In this document: piece by piece, positions 34,694 through 44,954 of the stretch
How positions within the stretch are numbered: position 1 is the first letter of the stretch
Layout of the letters: each line of letters opens with the position of its first letter
Origin: Bacillus xiapuensis
GTDB taxonomy: Bacteria > Bacillota > Bacilli > Bacillales > Domibacillaceae
Length of the DNA stretch: 64,000 nt
Direction: 5' to 3'
Assembly (NCBI RefSeq): GCF_002797355.1
Contig: NZ_KZ454939.1
Coordinates: forward strand, 1,459,828-1,523,827
Position numbers and translations under genes: made by a program
Notes under the pieces: model-generated
Database searches by the model: none
Told to the model about the DNA's origin: nothing
Seen by the model: the letters and a program-made list of their open reading frames with translations, nothing else

Positions 34694-34900
34694 TTACTTC
34701 ACTTCCTGAAAATAATCCTTATAAAATCCGGAAATCTTGCCGTGATTATCAACTACGAAAAAGAATTCTTCCGTCTCATTTTTGACATCATATTGCTTTC
34801 CCGGTGTCAGTCTGTTTTTGACCATGTATTTTTTTGCATTAGTATGCAAGCATTCTACTTTTTTAAGCGTTGCTTTCTCATGCCACGTAAGATGATTCAT
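34694..34900 (-). CDS. Small conserved protein, DUF6501-like (68 aa)
   Basis: The 68-residue protein reads MNHLTWHEKATLKKVECLHT at its start and contains YMVKNRLTPGKQYDVKNE and FFFVVDNHGKISGFYKDYF, a small beta-rich fold. I recall this pattern from the DUF6501 group in bacilli, without known function. It lies 17 bp after the nnr gene on the same strand, so it is probably co-transcribed. AAGGAAGGGAG precedes the ATG. Confidence 0.65.
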   Translation of the reverse strand: MNHLTWHEKATLKKVECLHTNAKKYMVKNRLTPGKQYDVKNETEEFFFVVDNHGKISGFYKDYFQEVK

Positions 34901-34917
34901 AACTTACTCCCTTCCTT

Positions 34918-36357
34918 TTATTTGCCTGTTATTTTCTTCATGACTACAGGAATGAGCGCATTCATATCATGCGCGCTGAGTGCAGAAGCTCCCCGGTCAG
35001 CTGTCCATTCATCGGCGCAAGCGCCGTGCAGAAAGACCGCATTCCCTACGGCTGCCTTAAAGTCAGACGTGCGCATTATGCCAGCCAACAGCATGCCCGT
35101 CAGCATATCTCCTGTCCCGCCTTTAGCGAGCGCTTCATTCCCGCTCATATTTATTATACCTGTCCCGTCAGGAAAGGCAATCACTGAATACTGCCCTTTT
35201 AATAATACAGTCACTCGCTGTTCACGCGCATATTCAGAGGCCAATTCGATTCGTCTTTTCTGTATAGTTTGCACTGATCCGCCAGTAATCCGTGCGAATT
35301 CCCCAGGATGAGGCGTGAGGAGCACATTCGCTTTTCGCTCTTGCAGCCGATAACTTCGTGGACTAAGCGCGCCGGCATCCAAAATCAGGACTCCTTCATG
35401 CTGCAAGCATTGTAAAATCGTCCGCTCCAACTGGTCATCAGGCGGCAAGCCACAGCCGATCGCTAGGCCGTCGAAGCGGTCCAGCGGCTCTAATTCTTTG
35501 GAAAACTCGTAGGTCGCCTCCGGAGCATGACAGGCGATAATAGCCGCCGCATATTGTGATGTCTGAATCGTCAGCTTTCCAATGCCGCACCGCAATGCTC
35601 CAATTGCCGCTAACGCCGCGCTGCCCGGCATTTGATCACTACCGGCGATCAGCAGCCCGTGTCCAAAGCTGCCTTTATGGGCATTGGAAGGGTTAGGCGG
35701 CCAGGTCGCTTGCACATCCTCCTTCGTCCATATTCTCCACTTGCTCCATTGAGGCAAACCGATGTCAATCACTGCCGTTTGACCGTAAAATCGTTCAGAA
35801 GGGAACAGAAAACGGGACGGTTTGTAACCGTGCAATGCGAAAGTATAATCCGCCTGAAATACTCCTTCATCCGCTTCCCCCGTATTGGCCGTCACGCCTG
35901 TCGGTAAGTCAATCGCAATTCTTAAAGCCGTTTGACTGTTCGCCCAGCTTATCACTGTTTTGATCGATTCTGACAGAGGCAGCCGCGTTCGAATTCCTAA
36001 AAGACTATCTATAATTACATCATATCTTTTGCTTGGTTGAAACGGCGCTTCCTGAAAGCCCACTTCCCGGAAATAATGCAAATGCTTGAGCGCCTCTTCA
36101 CTTTGTACTAAGCCGGCAGGAAAGACTAAATCAACCGCATATCCGGCTTGTCTCAAATAGCGGGTCAAAACAATGCCATCACCGCCATTATTGCCTCTTC
36201 CGCTTAAAACGAGAATTTGATCCCGCTTGCTGATTAATTCCTTCACTTGATAAAACAGCCCCCGCCCGGCATTCTCCATTAATGTAAATGCCGAAAGCCC
36301 TCTATGTATTGCTTGCTCGTCAGCACGCTCAATATCTTGACGGCTGTATAAATACAT
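34918..36357 (-). CDS. nnrD: Bifunctional NAD(P)H-hydrate epimerase / ADP-dependent dehydratase
   Basis: The 479-residue protein joins two repair activities that restore damaged NAD(P)H. The N-terminal YjeF domain has LMENAGRGL and LSGRGNNGGDGIVL (about residues 27-65); the C-terminal ribokinase-like domain (about 220-479) has KGSFGHGLLIAGS, LTPHPGEFARI and NEALAKGGTGDMLTGMLLAG. B. subtilis splits these functions between separate genes, while many Firmicutes fuse them as here. The promoter TTGTCA-N17-TACAAT is at 36420-36448. Confidence 0.93.
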   Translation of the reverse strand: MYLYSRQDIERADEQAIHRGLSAFTLMENAGRGLFYQVKELISKRDQILVLSGRGNNGGDGIVLTRYLRQAGYAVDLVFPAGLVQSEEALKHLHYFREVGFQEAPFQPSKRYDVIIDSLLGIRTRLPLSESIKTVISWANSQTALRIAIDLPTGVTANTGEADEGVFQADYTFALHGYKPSRFLFPSERFYGQTAVIDIGLPQWSKWRIWTKEDVQATWPPNPSNAHKGSFGHGLLIAGSDQMPGSAALAAIGALRCGIGKLTIQTSQYAAAIIACHAPEATYEFSKELEPLDRFDGLAIGCGLPPDDQLERTILQCLQHEGVLILDAGALSPRSYRLQERKANVLLTPHPGEFARITGGSVQTIQKRRIELASEYAREQRVTVLLKGQYSVIAFPDGTGIINMSGNEALAKGGTGDMLTGMLLAGIMRTSDFKAAVGNAVFLHGACADEWTADRGASALSAHDMNALIPVVMKKITGK

Positions 36358-36419
36358 CTTGCTGCCCCCTTTACTTTACATAATATGATTATAATCTATG
36401 TATGATTTATTCTCTTATC

Positions 36420-36448
36420 ATTGTATACTGATCAAAAACTCTTGACAA
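36420..36448 (-). promoter_or_regulatory. Promoter of the nnr operon
   Basis: On the minus strand TTGTCA (36448-36443) and TACAAT (36425-36420) are separated by 17 bp, a near-consensus SigA promoter about 63 bp upstream of the start codon. Confidence 0.65.
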
Positions 36449-36500
36449 ACGCTATGTTTTTTTCAATTTTATTACTTTTGAATAAGTTACAGCTTTTTTC

Positions 36501-36529
36501 TTTCAAAATCCGCCATTCACCTGTATAAT
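36501..36529 (+). promoter_or_regulatory. Rightward promoter ending at the insertion sequence
   Basis: TTTCAA (36501-36506) and TATAAT (36524-36529) are 17 bp apart and point right, 29 bp before the left end of the IS1380-type element. It may be the original sda promoter, now separated from sda by the insertion. Confidence 0.45.
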
Positions 36530-36557
36530 ACATAGAAAATAAAGAATCATTCTTTAT

Positions 36558-38109
36558 CCTGAATTATTCACAGAAATTCAGAAACTTATTATAACTTATG
36601 GATTACCAAGCCTTTTCGGCTTTATTGTAATTCATTAAAAAAATGAAAAAAGAATCCATTTCTGTTAAAGTTAAAGTAACCAAACAAAAAGGACTTTTTA
36701 TATGGTTACTTTAACGCAAAAAACACTTGATTTCAATCATAAAATTAAATTGTCAAATGATGGAGGTTCTCTTTCCTCCGATACAGGTGAGTTTCTTTTT
36801 AGAGAATTCGATGAAAAAATTGGTTTTTCAAAGACTTTAGTTAAGTACTTGAGACTTAACGATTCAAGGAAATATTATCTTCATTCAAATGAAAACTTGT
36901 TACGTCAAAAAGTCTATCAAATCATTGCCGGGTATGCGGAAGATGATGCGGCTGATCAGTTGACTCATGATCCTGTGTTTAAGGAAATCATTGAAACTCC
37001 AACACTTGCTTCCCAGCCCAGTTTGTCTCGCTTTTATACACGATTTGATAAAGATTCAATTGAACAATTAAATCTGGCTAACCAAGAAATGCTTGATAAG
37101 ATTCATTGTTTTCGACAATCGAAAGAGTTATTTATCGACTTGGATTCGACTCATTCGGATACATATGGGGACCAAGAATCTTCGTCATATAATACTCATT
37201 ATGGCACGATGGGTTTTCATCCATTAGTCGCCTTTGATGGTGCGACTGGTGACTTTTTGAAAGCACAACTCCGTCCCGGAAATGTTTATACATCAAATGG
37301 TGTGGTGGAATTTATTCGGCCTCTCATTAAACATTATAACGAAATGTTTCCGGAAACTACCCTGTTTCTTCGTGGAGATAGCGGGTTTACTGTTCCGGGA
37401 TTATACGATCTGTGTGAAGAAGAATCTGTTTTGTATATTATTCGGTTGAAATCGAATTCACAACTACAAAGTTTAGCGAAGGAATACCATCCTTCTTCCG
37501 CACCTTTAGATGTTTCCAAGACGGAAACCTATTATGAAGAAACGATTTACCAAGCAAAATCATGGTCAAAACCAAGAAGGGTGATTATTCAATTGGTACG
37601 TCCTGCAGGTGAGCTGTTCTTTACCCATTCCTTTTTTGTTACTAACTTTGAATTAGCTTTTCCTCAAGATATCGTCCGAGCTTATCAAAAAAGAGGGACG
37701 ATGGAAAACTATATCAAAGAAGCAAAAAATGGCTTTTACTTTGATCATATGAATAGCCACGCTTTTCTAGTGAACGAAGTAAAAATGATGTTAACACTTC
37801 TTGCATATAATTTGACCAATTGGTTACGAACTCTTTGTTTTCCGGAAGGTCAAAAAACTATGCAAATTGATACGATACGTACTCGGTTAATTAAAGCGGC
37901 AAGTAAAGTCGTGAAATCAGGTAGATCCCTTTACTTCAAACTATCATCGAGTTTTGTGTATCAAAATTTCTTTTGGGATGTACTGAATCGAATTCAAAAA
38001 CTACAATTGGAATGACCAATAGAATACTTCTCATAACTGAAAAAAATAAATTTTTCAGTCAAGGGGGAAGTATGCCCAAAATACCAGAGTTGTTCTATTG
38101 AAAATTCAG
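36558..38109 (+). mobile_element. IS1380-family insertion sequence
   Basis: The element surrounds a single intact transposase. Its left end CCTGAATTATTCACAGAA (from 36558) resembles the right end read inwards, CTGAATTTTCAATAGAA (from 38109). TTAT occurs on both sides (36554-36557 and 38110-38113) as a possible 4-bp target duplication. Length of about 1.55 kb fits the family. The ends are imperfect and the flanks A+T-rich, so the exact borders are tentative. Confidence 0.65.
36702..38015 (+). CDS. IS1380-family DDE transposase
   Basis: The 437-residue protein is a full-length IS1380-type transposase: FIDLDSTHSDTYG (first catalytic Asp, about residue 145), then THYGTMGFHPLVAFDGATGD and LFLRGDSGFTVPGLYDLCE (second Asp region). 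A C-terminal YQKRGTMENYIKEAKNGFY supplies the catalytic Glu. No frameshift or stop is seen, so it may be active. The DNA is more A+T-rich than the host genes around it. Confidence 0.92.
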   Translation: MVTLTQKTLDFNHKIKLSNDGGSLSSDTGEFLFREFDEKIGFSKTLVKYLRLNDSRKYYLHSNENLLRQKVYQIIAGYAEDDAADQLTHDPVFKEIIETPTLASQPSLSRFYTRFDKDSIEQLNLANQEMLDKIHCFRQSKELFIDLDSTHSDTYGDQESSSYNTHYGTMGFHPLVAFDGATGDFLKAQLRPGNVYTSNGVVEFIRPLIKHYNEMFPETTLFLRGDSGFTVPGLYDLCEEESVLYIIRLKSNSQLQSLAKEYHPSSAPLDVSKTETYYEETIYQAKSWSKPRRVIIQLVRPAGELFFTHSFFVTNFELAFPQDIVRAYQKRGTMENYIKEAKNGFYFDHMNSHAFLVNEVKMMLTLLAYNLTNWLRTLCFPEGQKTMQIDTIRTRLIKAASKVVKSGRSLYFKLSSSFVYQNFFWDVLNRIQKLQLE

Positions 38110-38265
38110 TTATTTTATGAATTGGCTACGGTTCTTAATTAAATACCGTTATGTTCAACTAATTTAACAAATTTTATCAAATGGGATTTGTAGCTATGAA
38201 TATTTCAGGTTTATTTTTTTAATCCTTGCCATGCGATACTTTGACCAAAATAAGGAGGTTATTTC

Positions 38266-38397
38266 ATGAAGATTATGAGTAATGAAATGCTAGTAGCTGC
38301 CTACCGGGATGCCAAGAAGAAAGGTCAAGATCACGATTGGATAAGAATGCTATATAATGAAGTGAAAAAAAGAGGATTAATGCTAAGCAAAAATTAA
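38266..38397 (+). CDS. sda: Sporulation histidine-kinase inhibitor Sda
   Basis: The 43-residue helical-hairpin protein contains MSNEMLVAAYRDAKKKGQDH followed by WIRMLYNEVKKRGL, matching the Sda pattern (LSDELLxxxYxxA...DFIxLxxxEIKRRxL). Sda binds KinA and blocks autophosphorylation, holding back sporulation when DNA replication is disturbed. AAGGAGG lies eight bases before the ATG. In B. subtilis the gene is switched on by DnaA; no clear DnaA box (TTATNCACA) is visible in the 150 bp left between the IS element and the gene. Confidence 0.85.
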   Translation: MKIMSNEMLVAAYRDAKKKGQDHDWIRMLYNEVKKRGLMLSKN

Positions 38398-38403
38398 AAT
38401 ATG

Positions 38404-38427
38404 AGGTGTGCCGGATTAGGCACACCT
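38404..38427 (+). terminator. Terminator after sda
   Basis: AGGTGTGCC and GGCACACCT form a 9-bp stem with a 6-base loop, followed by TTAATT. Confidence 0.75.
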
Positions 38428-38437
38428 TTAATTATGG

Positions 38438-38749
38438 CTAAAAATGAGGTCTTTGCTGAGGGTTGAACATACTAGGCTGAGCGGCATAGTTTGTCGCCTG
38501 CGGCTGCTGAAAGGCGGATTTAACCTGATGTATTTCTTGTGGAAGCGCCTCGCTTGCCGGCTGATAATAATGATGCTGAGTGGCAAATTCATACACGCGG
38601 CGCTGCCTTGCTTCATCACCGTTTCTCATTTGTATAAAAGCTTGCCGAAGCTGTTCGTTATCCGTTTGCGAGATGATATTTCCATAGGCGCTCAAGCTGG
38701 CGTTAATCGTCGATAGGTAATCATTGATCATTTCTTTTTCGTTTAGCAT
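38438..38749 (-). CDS. CotF-family spore coat protein
   Basis: The 103-residue protein contains YGNIISQTDNEQLRQAF and VYEFATQHHYYQPASEA, the typical pattern of the CotF domain (helical bundle then YY-P-A). A Gln/Pro-rich tail ends QQRPHF. CotF-type proteins belong to the spore coat. It follows the small gene at 38761 after 11 bp, making a two-gene coat unit expected to be transcribed in the mother cell. Confidence 0.82.
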   Translation of the reverse strand: MLNEKEMINDYLSTINASLSAYGNIISQTDNEQLRQAFIQMRNGDEARQRRVYEFATQHHYYQPASEALPQEIHQVKSAFQQPQATNYAAQPSMFNPQQRPHF

Positions 38750-38760
38750 CTATTGCCCTC

Positions 38761-38943
38761 CTATTGTAAAAATGAAAGTAGCTTTTGGCAGGAAGCTTTG
38801 GCCGCTGCTGCGTCTTGCTGCAGCATTTGCTTTAATTGGACATTTTGTGTTTGCTCAGCAAAAGTTTCAAGTTTTGCCGCGACGGTTTGATGTCCCCCGA
38901 TTAAATGGCGGATATTCTGTAGCTCCATTTGATTTATAGGCAT
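38761..38943 (-). CDS. Small spore-coat-associated protein (60 aa), partner of the CotF gene
   Basis: The 60-residue helical protein reads MPINQMELQNIRHLIGGHQT and continues through LETFAEQTQNVQLKQMLQ to KLLSFLQ. Such short proteins commonly precede CotF-type genes in bacilli and share the helical-bundle pattern of the coat family. AGAAAGGAGC precedes the ATG. Confidence 0.72.
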   Translation of the reverse strand: MPINQMELQNIRHLIGGHQTVAAKLETFAEQTQNVQLKQMLQQDAAAAKASCQKLLSFLQ

Positions 38944-39165
38944 GTTAGTGCTCCTTTCTGCTTATGGCTTCATCATTATTATGGCAGTACAGCTGTGAAG
39001 TATGCACAAAATACAGGGCTGCTTTCAGATGCTTACAAAAGCTGAGTGAATGCCCCAATCCACTAGATAAACGGCAACTTTCATCTTCCCGCAATGCCAT
39101 ACGTTCAGTTCCTGCCCACGGCTCATGGAATTCAGGCTGGATCATGCCAGACTCGCATAAAAAAA

Positions 39166-39188
39166 GCCAGTCCTTTAACAGGACCGGC
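39166..39188 (-). terminator. Terminator after odhAB
   Basis: GCCAGTCCT pairs with AGGACCGGC (one mismatch), followed on the minus strand by TTTTTTTATGCG. Confidence 0.75.
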
Positions 39189-39202
39189 CTTCACTCCTTC
39201 CA

Positions 39203-40459
39203 TCAACCTTCTAACAGCAGGTCTTCAGGATTTTCAATTAATTCTTTTACAGTTTTCAAGAAGCCTACTGCTTCTTTGCCGTCAATAATTCTATGGTCAT
39301 ATGAAAGAGCCACATACATCATTGGACGGTTTTCAATAGTATCTTTATCGATGGCTACCGGACGTGTCTGGATAGTATGCATGCCCAAAATCCCCGCTTG
39401 GCGGCCGTTTAGTATTGGCGTGGACAGCAATGAGCCGAACACACCGCCATTAGTGATCGTAAAGGATCCGCCTTGAAGATCGCTTAGCGCCAATTTATTA
39501 TCGCGTGCTTTCACTGCCAGGTTATAAATGTCGCTTTCGATTTCCGCGAAGTTTTTGCGGTCGCAATCACGAACAACCGGCACAACTAGACCATCCTCTG
39601 TTGAAACAGCTACACCGATATCATAGTACTTTTTCAGAATAAATTCGTTTCCGTCAATTTCTGAATTAACATACGGGTATTTCTTCAGCGCAGCGACGCA
39701 TGCTTTAGTGAAGAAAGACATAAATCCAAGTCTCACATCATGATCTTCCTGGAACTTCTCTTTTTTGCGTTTGCGAAGATCCATCACAGCTGTCATATCG
39801 ATTTCATTAAAGGTAGTCAGCATAGCGGCCGTATGCTGAACGTCAACCAATGTTTTCGCAATGGTTTGACGGCGGCGGCTCATGCGTACGCGTTCAACCG
39901 GTTTGCTGTCCGCTTGCTTAGATGCTGATGCTGTCTTGGAAGCATCGGCTGGAGCTGTCTTCGGAGCAGCTGGCGCCGGCTGTTTGGAATATGCTTCCAC
40001 ATCCTGCTTGCGAACGCGGCCCATCGGATCCACTGTAGGAACTTCCGTCAGATCAATGCCTTTTTCACGGGCAAGCTTTCTAGCTGCTGGAGAAGCAATC
40101 GGACGCTGTTTATTGTCTTCTTGCACTGGAGCCGCTTGCTCGTTCTCCTGCGCTTCTGCCGTTTTTGGCTCTTCCTGCGCTTTTGCTTCTTCTTGTGGAG
40201 CTGTTTTTTCTGCTGGAGCTGCTGCCCCCTCCCCTACAACTGCGATGACTTGTCCAACTTCAACGGTGTCGCCTTCTGCTGCTTTTAATTCTTGGATTAC
40301 ACCGGCTTCTTCAGAAATCACTTCCACGTTCACCTTGTCGGTCTCAAGCTCTACGATGTATTCTCCTTTTTCTACATGATCTCCAGGTTGTTTGAGCCAT
40401 TGTGCAATTGTACCTTCTGTGATTGATTCTGCCAGCTCTGGAACTCTAATTTCAGCCAC
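39203..40459 (-). CDS. odhB: 2-oxoglutarate dehydrogenase E2 (dihydrolipoyl succinyltransferase)
   Basis: The 418-residue protein has an N-terminal lipoyl domain with the modified Lys42 in [11 protein letters not shown] and an Ala/Pro/Glu-rich linker. A peripheral subunit-binding domain follows ([19 protein letters not shown], about 122-140), then the catalytic domain ending in SYDHRIIDG with His389. It passes succinyl groups to CoA in the 2-oxoglutarate dehydrogenase complex of the TCA cycle. It is 116 bp downstream of odhA and shares its terminator. Confidence 0.96.
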   Translation of the reverse strand: MAEIRVPELAESITEGTIAQWLKQPGDHVEKGEYIVELETDKVNVEVISEEAGVIQELKAAEGDTVEVGQVIAVVGEGAAAPAEKTAPQEEAKAQEEPKTAEAQENEQAAPVQEDNKQRPIASPAARKLAREKGIDLTEVPTVDPMGRVRKQDVEAYSKQPAPAAPKTAPADASKTASASKQADSKPVERVRMSRRRQTIAKTLVDVQHTAAMLTTFNEIDMTAVMDLRKRKKEKFQEDHDVRLGFMSFFTKACVAALKKYPYVNSEIDGNEFILKKYYDIGVAVSTEDGLVVPVVRDCDRKNFAEIESDIYNLAVKARDNKLALSDLQGGSFTITNGGVFGSLLSTPILNGRQAGILGMHTIQTRPVAIDKDTIENRPMMYVALSYDHRIIDGKEAVGFLKTVKELIENPEDLLLEG

Positions 40460-40575
40460 TATCGTGTCCTCCTCTAAAATGTCTCATCATTAATATATAA
40501 TATATTTACCATGGTGACGGAAAAGCGAAACAGCATTCAAACAAGTTGAATACAGTCCGCTTTCATCCCCATTGC

Positions 40576-43395
40576 TTACTTAGTTAACGCTTCGTTTAAA
40601 ATTCGCTCTTGTTCTTTCTTATGAACCACTGTATCCCCAGCAGAAGGGCTGGAACGGCGGCGGCGGCCAATGTAGCGCACGCGGACACCTTCAGGCGCCA
40701 CATCTCGAAGTCTTGGATCAATATACGTCCATGCCCCCATATTTTGCGGTTCTTCTTGCAGCCACACCAATTCTTTTACATTTGGATAATGACTTAAAAA
40801 CTCAGCAATTTCTTCTTTAGGGAAAGGATAGATCTCTTCTACGCGCAATACATGCAGCCAGTCAAGGCCTTCCATTTTGTTGATTTGTTCAGCTACGTCG
40901 ATCGCCACTTTTCCGCTGCAAAGAACGATTCTTTCCACTTTTTCCGGCTTGTCTCCAAGTCGCGGTTCGGCTGCGACTGGCTTAAATGAACCGGCTGCAA
41001 ATTCAGAAGCCTTAGACGCTGCTAATGGATGGCGAAGCAAGCTCTTCGGCGTCATGATGACAAGCGGGCGCACCTCTTCTTTTTGCAAAATGGACGCTTG
41101 TCTCCGCAGAATATGGAAATACTGAGCGGTGGACGAAAGGTTGGCCACGGTCCAGTTGTTTTCAGCAGCCCCCTGCAAGAAGCGTTCCATTCTTCCGCTT
41201 GAATGCTCAGGACCCTGCCCTTCATATCCATGAGGAAGCAGCATAACCAGTCCGGATTTTTGTCCCCATTTTGCTCGGCCTGAAGAAACAAATTGGTCAA
41301 ACATTACTTGAGCCATATTCGCAAAGTCGCCAAATTGCGCTTCCCAAAGAACCAATGTTTCGGGAGAAAATACATTGTAGCCATATTCATAGCCGACAAT
41401 GGCCGATTCCGTTAACGGGCTGTTAATGACTACAAAAGAGGAATCCACACCTTCCAAATGATGAAGCGGAATAAATTCTTCGCCTGTCTTTTCATCATGA
41501 AGAACAAGATTGCGGTGAGCAAAAGTTCCGCGCTGCGAATCTTGTCCGGTCAAACGAATCGGTGTGCCATCCTTCAAGATGGTGGCAAATGCTAACGCTT
41601 CAGCATGGCCCCAGTCAACATTTCCTTCCCTTTCAAATACGTCTTTCCGGCGTTTTAAAATTCGATCCAGCTTTTTAAATACGTTAAAACCTTCCGGCCA
41701 GTTTAATAATTCGGTGTTTAGTTTATTCAGTGTTTCAATGTCAACCGCGGTTTCTCCGGAAGGCAGCTCTTTTTCGACAAATTTCGGCGGGTTCATTATG
41801 ATATCCGGATTGTCATCTTTCTTTGGAACCTTTTCATATATTGCTTTCAGCTTGTTCTCATTATCCTTATACAGTTTGTCTGCCTCTTCTTTCGACAGAA
41901 CCCCGCGATCGGCAAGCTTGGCTGCATACAGCTCCCGCACAGTCGGATGCTGATGAATTATTTGATACATCATCGGATTAGTGGTCATTGGCTCATCCAT
42001 TTCATTGTGGCCAAAACGCCGATAACCGATTAAATCAATCACGAAATCTTTGCCGAACAGATTGCGGTACTCAACAGCCATCAGAGCTACAGCTAAGCAA
42101 GCTTCCGGATCATCGGCATTGACGTGAACAATCGGCACTTCAAATCCTTTGGCCAAATCAGATGCGTATCGAGTAGAGCGGGAATCATAGCTTTCTGTAG
42201 TGAAGCCGATCATATTATTGGCAATAATATGAATAGTTCCCCCTGTCTGATAGCCGGGAACACGGCTCATATTAAATGTTTCGCTGACGATTCCTTGCCC
42301 TGGAAACGCGGCATCGCCATGAATCAAAATCGCAAGTGCCGAATCCGTGTTTTGTTCAGGAACCCCCGCTTTGTTCCGATTTTCTTGGGCAGCGCGAGTG
42401 TATCCTTCCACAACCGGGGTGACTACTTCAAGGTGGCTCGGGTTATTCGCAAGCGTAATCCGCGTAGTAGCTGCATCTTCTTTAATGCTGCGGTCGGCTC
42501 CAAGGTGGTATTTCACATCACCTGTCCAGCCGTATGTAGTCATTTTCATAGAGCCTTCCGGAAGAATGTTTTTGCTTGGCGCATGCTGGAATTCCGCAAA
42601 GATCATTTCATATGGCTTGCCAAGAACATGGGCTAAAACGTTAAGACGGCCGCGGTGAGCCATGCCGATATTGATCGTTTTCGCTCCTTTTTCAGTGGAA
42701 AGGCGAACCAGTTCATCAAGAAGCGGCACCATGGCGTCTAATCCTTCAATTGAGAAACGCTTCTGTCCTACAAATGTTTTATGAATAAACTTCTCAAAAC
42801 CCTCTACTTCAGTTAAGCGTTTCAGCAACTGAGCCTTTTGGTCATTTGAAAACGTTGGATAATAGCCAGTGGATTCAATTTGGCTTCTTAGCCACTGCTT
42901 TTCTTCTAAATCGTGCACTTGAGCCAATTCAAAAGCTACCTTATCGGTATAGACTTTCTTCAAATGCTGAATGGCATCAAATCCGTCCTTCACATGGGAA
43001 GGCGCATCAGGACAAATATATTGCACAGGAACTTTTCTCAAGTCAGCCTCTGTTAAATCATATGTGCTTAATTCGATTCTTCGCGTGTCCTTATTGCGGT
43101 CATTTAATGGATTGATGTCTGCAGCCAAATGACCGTAAATCCGGATACTGTCCGCTAGCTTTACAGCGTTGAATAATACTTTTAAATCGCCTGGTGAAGC
43201 AGGTGCAGCTGTTTGGCCCCCTTCTGTTCCGGGCTCTTCCACCACAGGGGCACCCCACTCATCAAACATTTGCTTCAATTCAGGATCCACAGATTCCGGA
43301 TCTTGCAAATATTGCTCATATACTTCCATCACATATCCAAGGTTCGGTCCAAAGAATTTACTCCATGGATTTCCTTGGGCAGTCTGCATGTTCAT
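40576..43395 (-). CDS. odhA: 2-oxoglutarate dehydrogenase E1 component
   Basis: The 939-residue enzyme is the thiamine-diphosphate-dependent decarboxylase of the complex, close in size to B. subtilis OdhA. Recognisable blocks are the N-terminal [35 protein letters not shown], the ThDP/Mg2+ site [28 protein letters not shown], and [13 protein letters not shown] in the C-terminal half. It is the first gene of odhA-odhB. E3 is encoded elsewhere. A possible promoter lies in the 600-bp gap upstream. Confidence 0.97.
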   Translation of the reverse strand: MNMQTAQGNPWSKFFGPNLGYVMEVYEQYLQDPESVDPELKQMFDEWGAPVVEEPGTEGGQTAAPASPGDLKVLFNAVKLADSIRIYGHLAADINPLNDRNKDTRRIELSTYDLTEADLRKVPVQYICPDAPSHVKDGFDAIQHLKKVYTDKVAFELAQVHDLEEKQWLRSQIESTGYYPTFSNDQKAQLLKRLTEVEGFEKFIHKTFVGQKRFSIEGLDAMVPLLDELVRLSTEKGAKTINIGMAHRGRLNVLAHVLGKPYEMIFAEFQHAPSKNILPEGSMKMTTYGWTGDVKYHLGADRSIKEDAATTRITLANNPSHLEVVTPVVEGYTRAAQENRNKAGVPEQNTDSALAILIHGDAAFPGQGIVSETFNMSRVPGYQTGGTIHIIANNMIGFTTESYDSRSTRYASDLAKGFEVPIVHVNADDPEACLAVALMAVEYRNLFGKDFVIDLIGYRRFGHNEMDEPMTTNPMMYQIIHQHPTVRELYAAKLADRGVLSKEEADKLYKDNENKLKAIYEKVPKKDDNPDIIMNPPKFVEKELPSGETAVDIETLNKLNTELLNWPEGFNVFKKLDRILKRRKDVFEREGNVDWGHAEALAFATILKDGTPIRLTGQDSQRGTFAHRNLVLHDEKTGEEFIPLHHLEGVDSSFVVINSPLTESAIVGYEYGYNVFSPETLVLWEAQFGDFANMAQVMFDQFVSSGRAKWGQKSGLVMLLPHGYEGQGPEHSSGRMERFLQGAAENNWTVANLSSTAQYFHILRRQASILQKEEVRPLVIMTPKSLLRHPLAASKASEFAAGSFKPVAAEPRLGDKPEKVERIVLCSGKVAIDVAEQINKMEGLDWLHVLRVEEIYPFPKEEIAEFLSHYPNVKELVWLQEEPQNMGAWTYIDPRLRDVAPEGVRVRYIGRRRRSSPSAGDTVVHKKEQERILNEALTK

Positions 43396-43999
43396 TCTGA
43401 AAAACCTCCAACCATTCGCCCATTAATTTTTACTTTTTCATAATGTTTTAAGACTATCTCCGTCAAGTGAATACTGTCCGAAAATAATTGCTGCACAGCG
43501 GGAATAAAACCGCTTACAAGAACATCTTACCACTGCCGAATAGGAAGGGAAAGCATTTGCACTTAAAATCTTAATTTTTTGTGACAAATAGAAAATCGGC
43601 AACAAAATCAGCGAAAAAAAAGATATAATAAGTGAAAATCGTTATAGTCGAATATTGATTTCCCATTTGCTTATTCCACCATAACCCCTCCACCGAAAAG
43701 ATGTGGCACCTTTTTTCAAGTACCATCTTACTACTGTTACTAAGAAAATCCAATCCTTTTTTATAAAAATTTTCTTTTAAATCGCACAAAGCAAATTTGC
43801 TCCTTTTTTCCCTGCTTTATGGAGTTTTTTTTCTGCTTTATCCCGCTGTTATGGTTGCTGTTTTTGCTTCAATGTAAACGCGATAGAGGCAAATCCTGCC
43901 CCCGTTCACTCTTTTTTTCCTCTTCAGACCATTTTCCAATGAATTTGTGTTTCAGCTTGATGCAAAAAGTGAATAAAAGAGCAAAAGGAGGAAAGACGA
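43396..43999. other. 604-bp gap between divergent odhA and methyltransferase genes
   Basis: It must hold both promoters. On the minus strand TTCGAC and ATTATA, 17 bp apart (about 43620-43650), are a possible odhA promoter, giving a leader of about 220 bases. No convincing CcpA site or gene was found. Short frames across it lack ribosome binding sites. Confidence 0.4.
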
Positions 44000-44596
44000 A
44001 TGTTTGCTGATTTCAATAAACAATTTGAAGTACCAAAAGGGCTTCAAGGAAAAATAGCCGGCGGAATTATGTCATTAGAAAATAAGGAGATCAACCGCTG
44101 GACATTAAAACGATTAACGATACAGCCGAACGATCGTCTGCTTGAAGTTGGCTTCGGACCCGGCTTCGCTATTGAACAAGCGTTTAAGGCCTGTCCTTCT
44201 GTGAGCATCGATGGGGTGGATAAATCCGGCGTGATGAAAGATGCGGCAGCCAGCCGCAATCATCGGCAAATTCATCAGGGAAAGCTGCGGCTTTACGAGA
44301 AGGATATCACCGCTTTCAAATCCGATACCCGCTACGATAAAATATACACTGTCAATAATTATCCTTTATGGGCCGACCGCCGAAAAGGACTGCTCACACT
44401 TTATGCTTTATTAGAAGAAGGGGGAAAATTGGCCATTACCGTTCAGCCGCGGGAAAAAGATGCAGATAGCGATCAAACGAAGCGCTTAGGAGAAACCATT
44501 CGGGCAGAGCTTGAAAATGCCGGTTTTTGCGGAGCGGCTGTTCACTATAAAAACGTGCGGCCTGTATTAGCGGTTTGTGTCACAGCTGTCAAATGA
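44000..44596 (+). CDS. Class I SAM-dependent methyltransferase
   Basis: The 198-residue protein has the AdoMet-binding motif I LLEVGFGPGFA (about 48-58), the acidic end of strand 2 in IDGVDKSG, and motif IV YTVNNYPLWAD. It resembles small UbiE/arsenite-type methyltransferases, but the substrate is unknown. AAAGGAGG precedes the ATG. It is probably monocistronic, with a hairpin at 44719-44745 as a possible terminator. Confidence 0.85.
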   Translation: MFADFNKQFEVPKGLQGKIAGGIMSLENKEINRWTLKRLTIQPNDRLLEVGFGPGFAIEQAFKACPSVSIDGVDKSGVMKDAAASRNHRQIHQGKLRLYEKDITAFKSDTRYDKIYTVNNYPLWADRRKGLLTLYALLEEGGKLAITVQPREKDADSDQTKRLGETIRAELENAGFCGAAVHYKNVRPVLAVCVTAVK

Positions 44597-44718
44597 AACG
44601 AAATTCGGCTTCTTGACGGTTGGATGCCCCCTTCGTTTTGCCCTTTAATGAAGGAAAATTCAAAGCAAAGCCGCGCAGGGACGAAAGTGAGAAATAGAAT
44701 GAAAATGGCCGGCAATCG

Positions 44719-44750
44719 CTGCTTATTTGTCAGACAAATAAGCAGATTTT
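44719..44750 (+). terminator. Terminator downstream of the methyltransferase gene
   Basis: CTGCTTATTTGTC and GACAAATAAGCAG form a 13-bp perfect stem followed by ATTTTTC. Confidence 0.75.
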
Positions 44751-44785
44751 TCATAATCATCTTTCCCGAGAGCTTACTATTTTAT

Positions 44786-44824
44786 AAAACAAGCGCAACC
44801 TTTTCATTTGGTTACGCTTGTTTT
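44786..44824. terminator. Bidirectional terminator in the convergent gap
   Basis: AAAACAAGCG-AACC pairs with GGTT-CGCTTGTTTT with a single internal mismatch; A and T tracts on either side allow function in both directions. Confidence 0.75.
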
Positions 44825-44954
44825 ACTGCTTCTTTGCCCCGAAGATAAAGTTTCCAAAACAGAGCGGGGAAGAAAAAAGTGTGTGCGGGAGGTAACGGCA
44901 CCTGCAAATGCCCGATTCGCTGATCCGTTTAGGACAAGAATAAAGCACCCTCTC

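Larger units (their letters stand above)
44597..44954. other. 358-bp convergent gap with two terminators
   Basis: It contains one hairpin for the rightward methyltransferase transcript and one serving both directions. The remaining 130 bp before 44955 contain a weak CCCCG...CGGGG pair and no gene. Confidence 0.45.

Noticed and set aside
36373-36383. TTATGTAAAGT on the minus strand resembles the XerD half of a dif site, tempting in a terminus-region window.
   Set aside because: The XerC half and central region match dif poorly, and a 10-of-11 match is expected about once by chance in 64 kb on two strands.
38990-39020. GTATGCACAAAATACAG as a possible inverted Ter site.
   Set aside because: The order of bases (TTTTGTGCATAC on the other strand) does not match the Ter core; it is a short chance similarity.
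43640-43656. TGAAAATCGTTATA upstream of odhA as a CcpA cre site.
   Set aside because: An extra base breaks the TGWAANCGNTNNCA spacing, so the match is not convincing.
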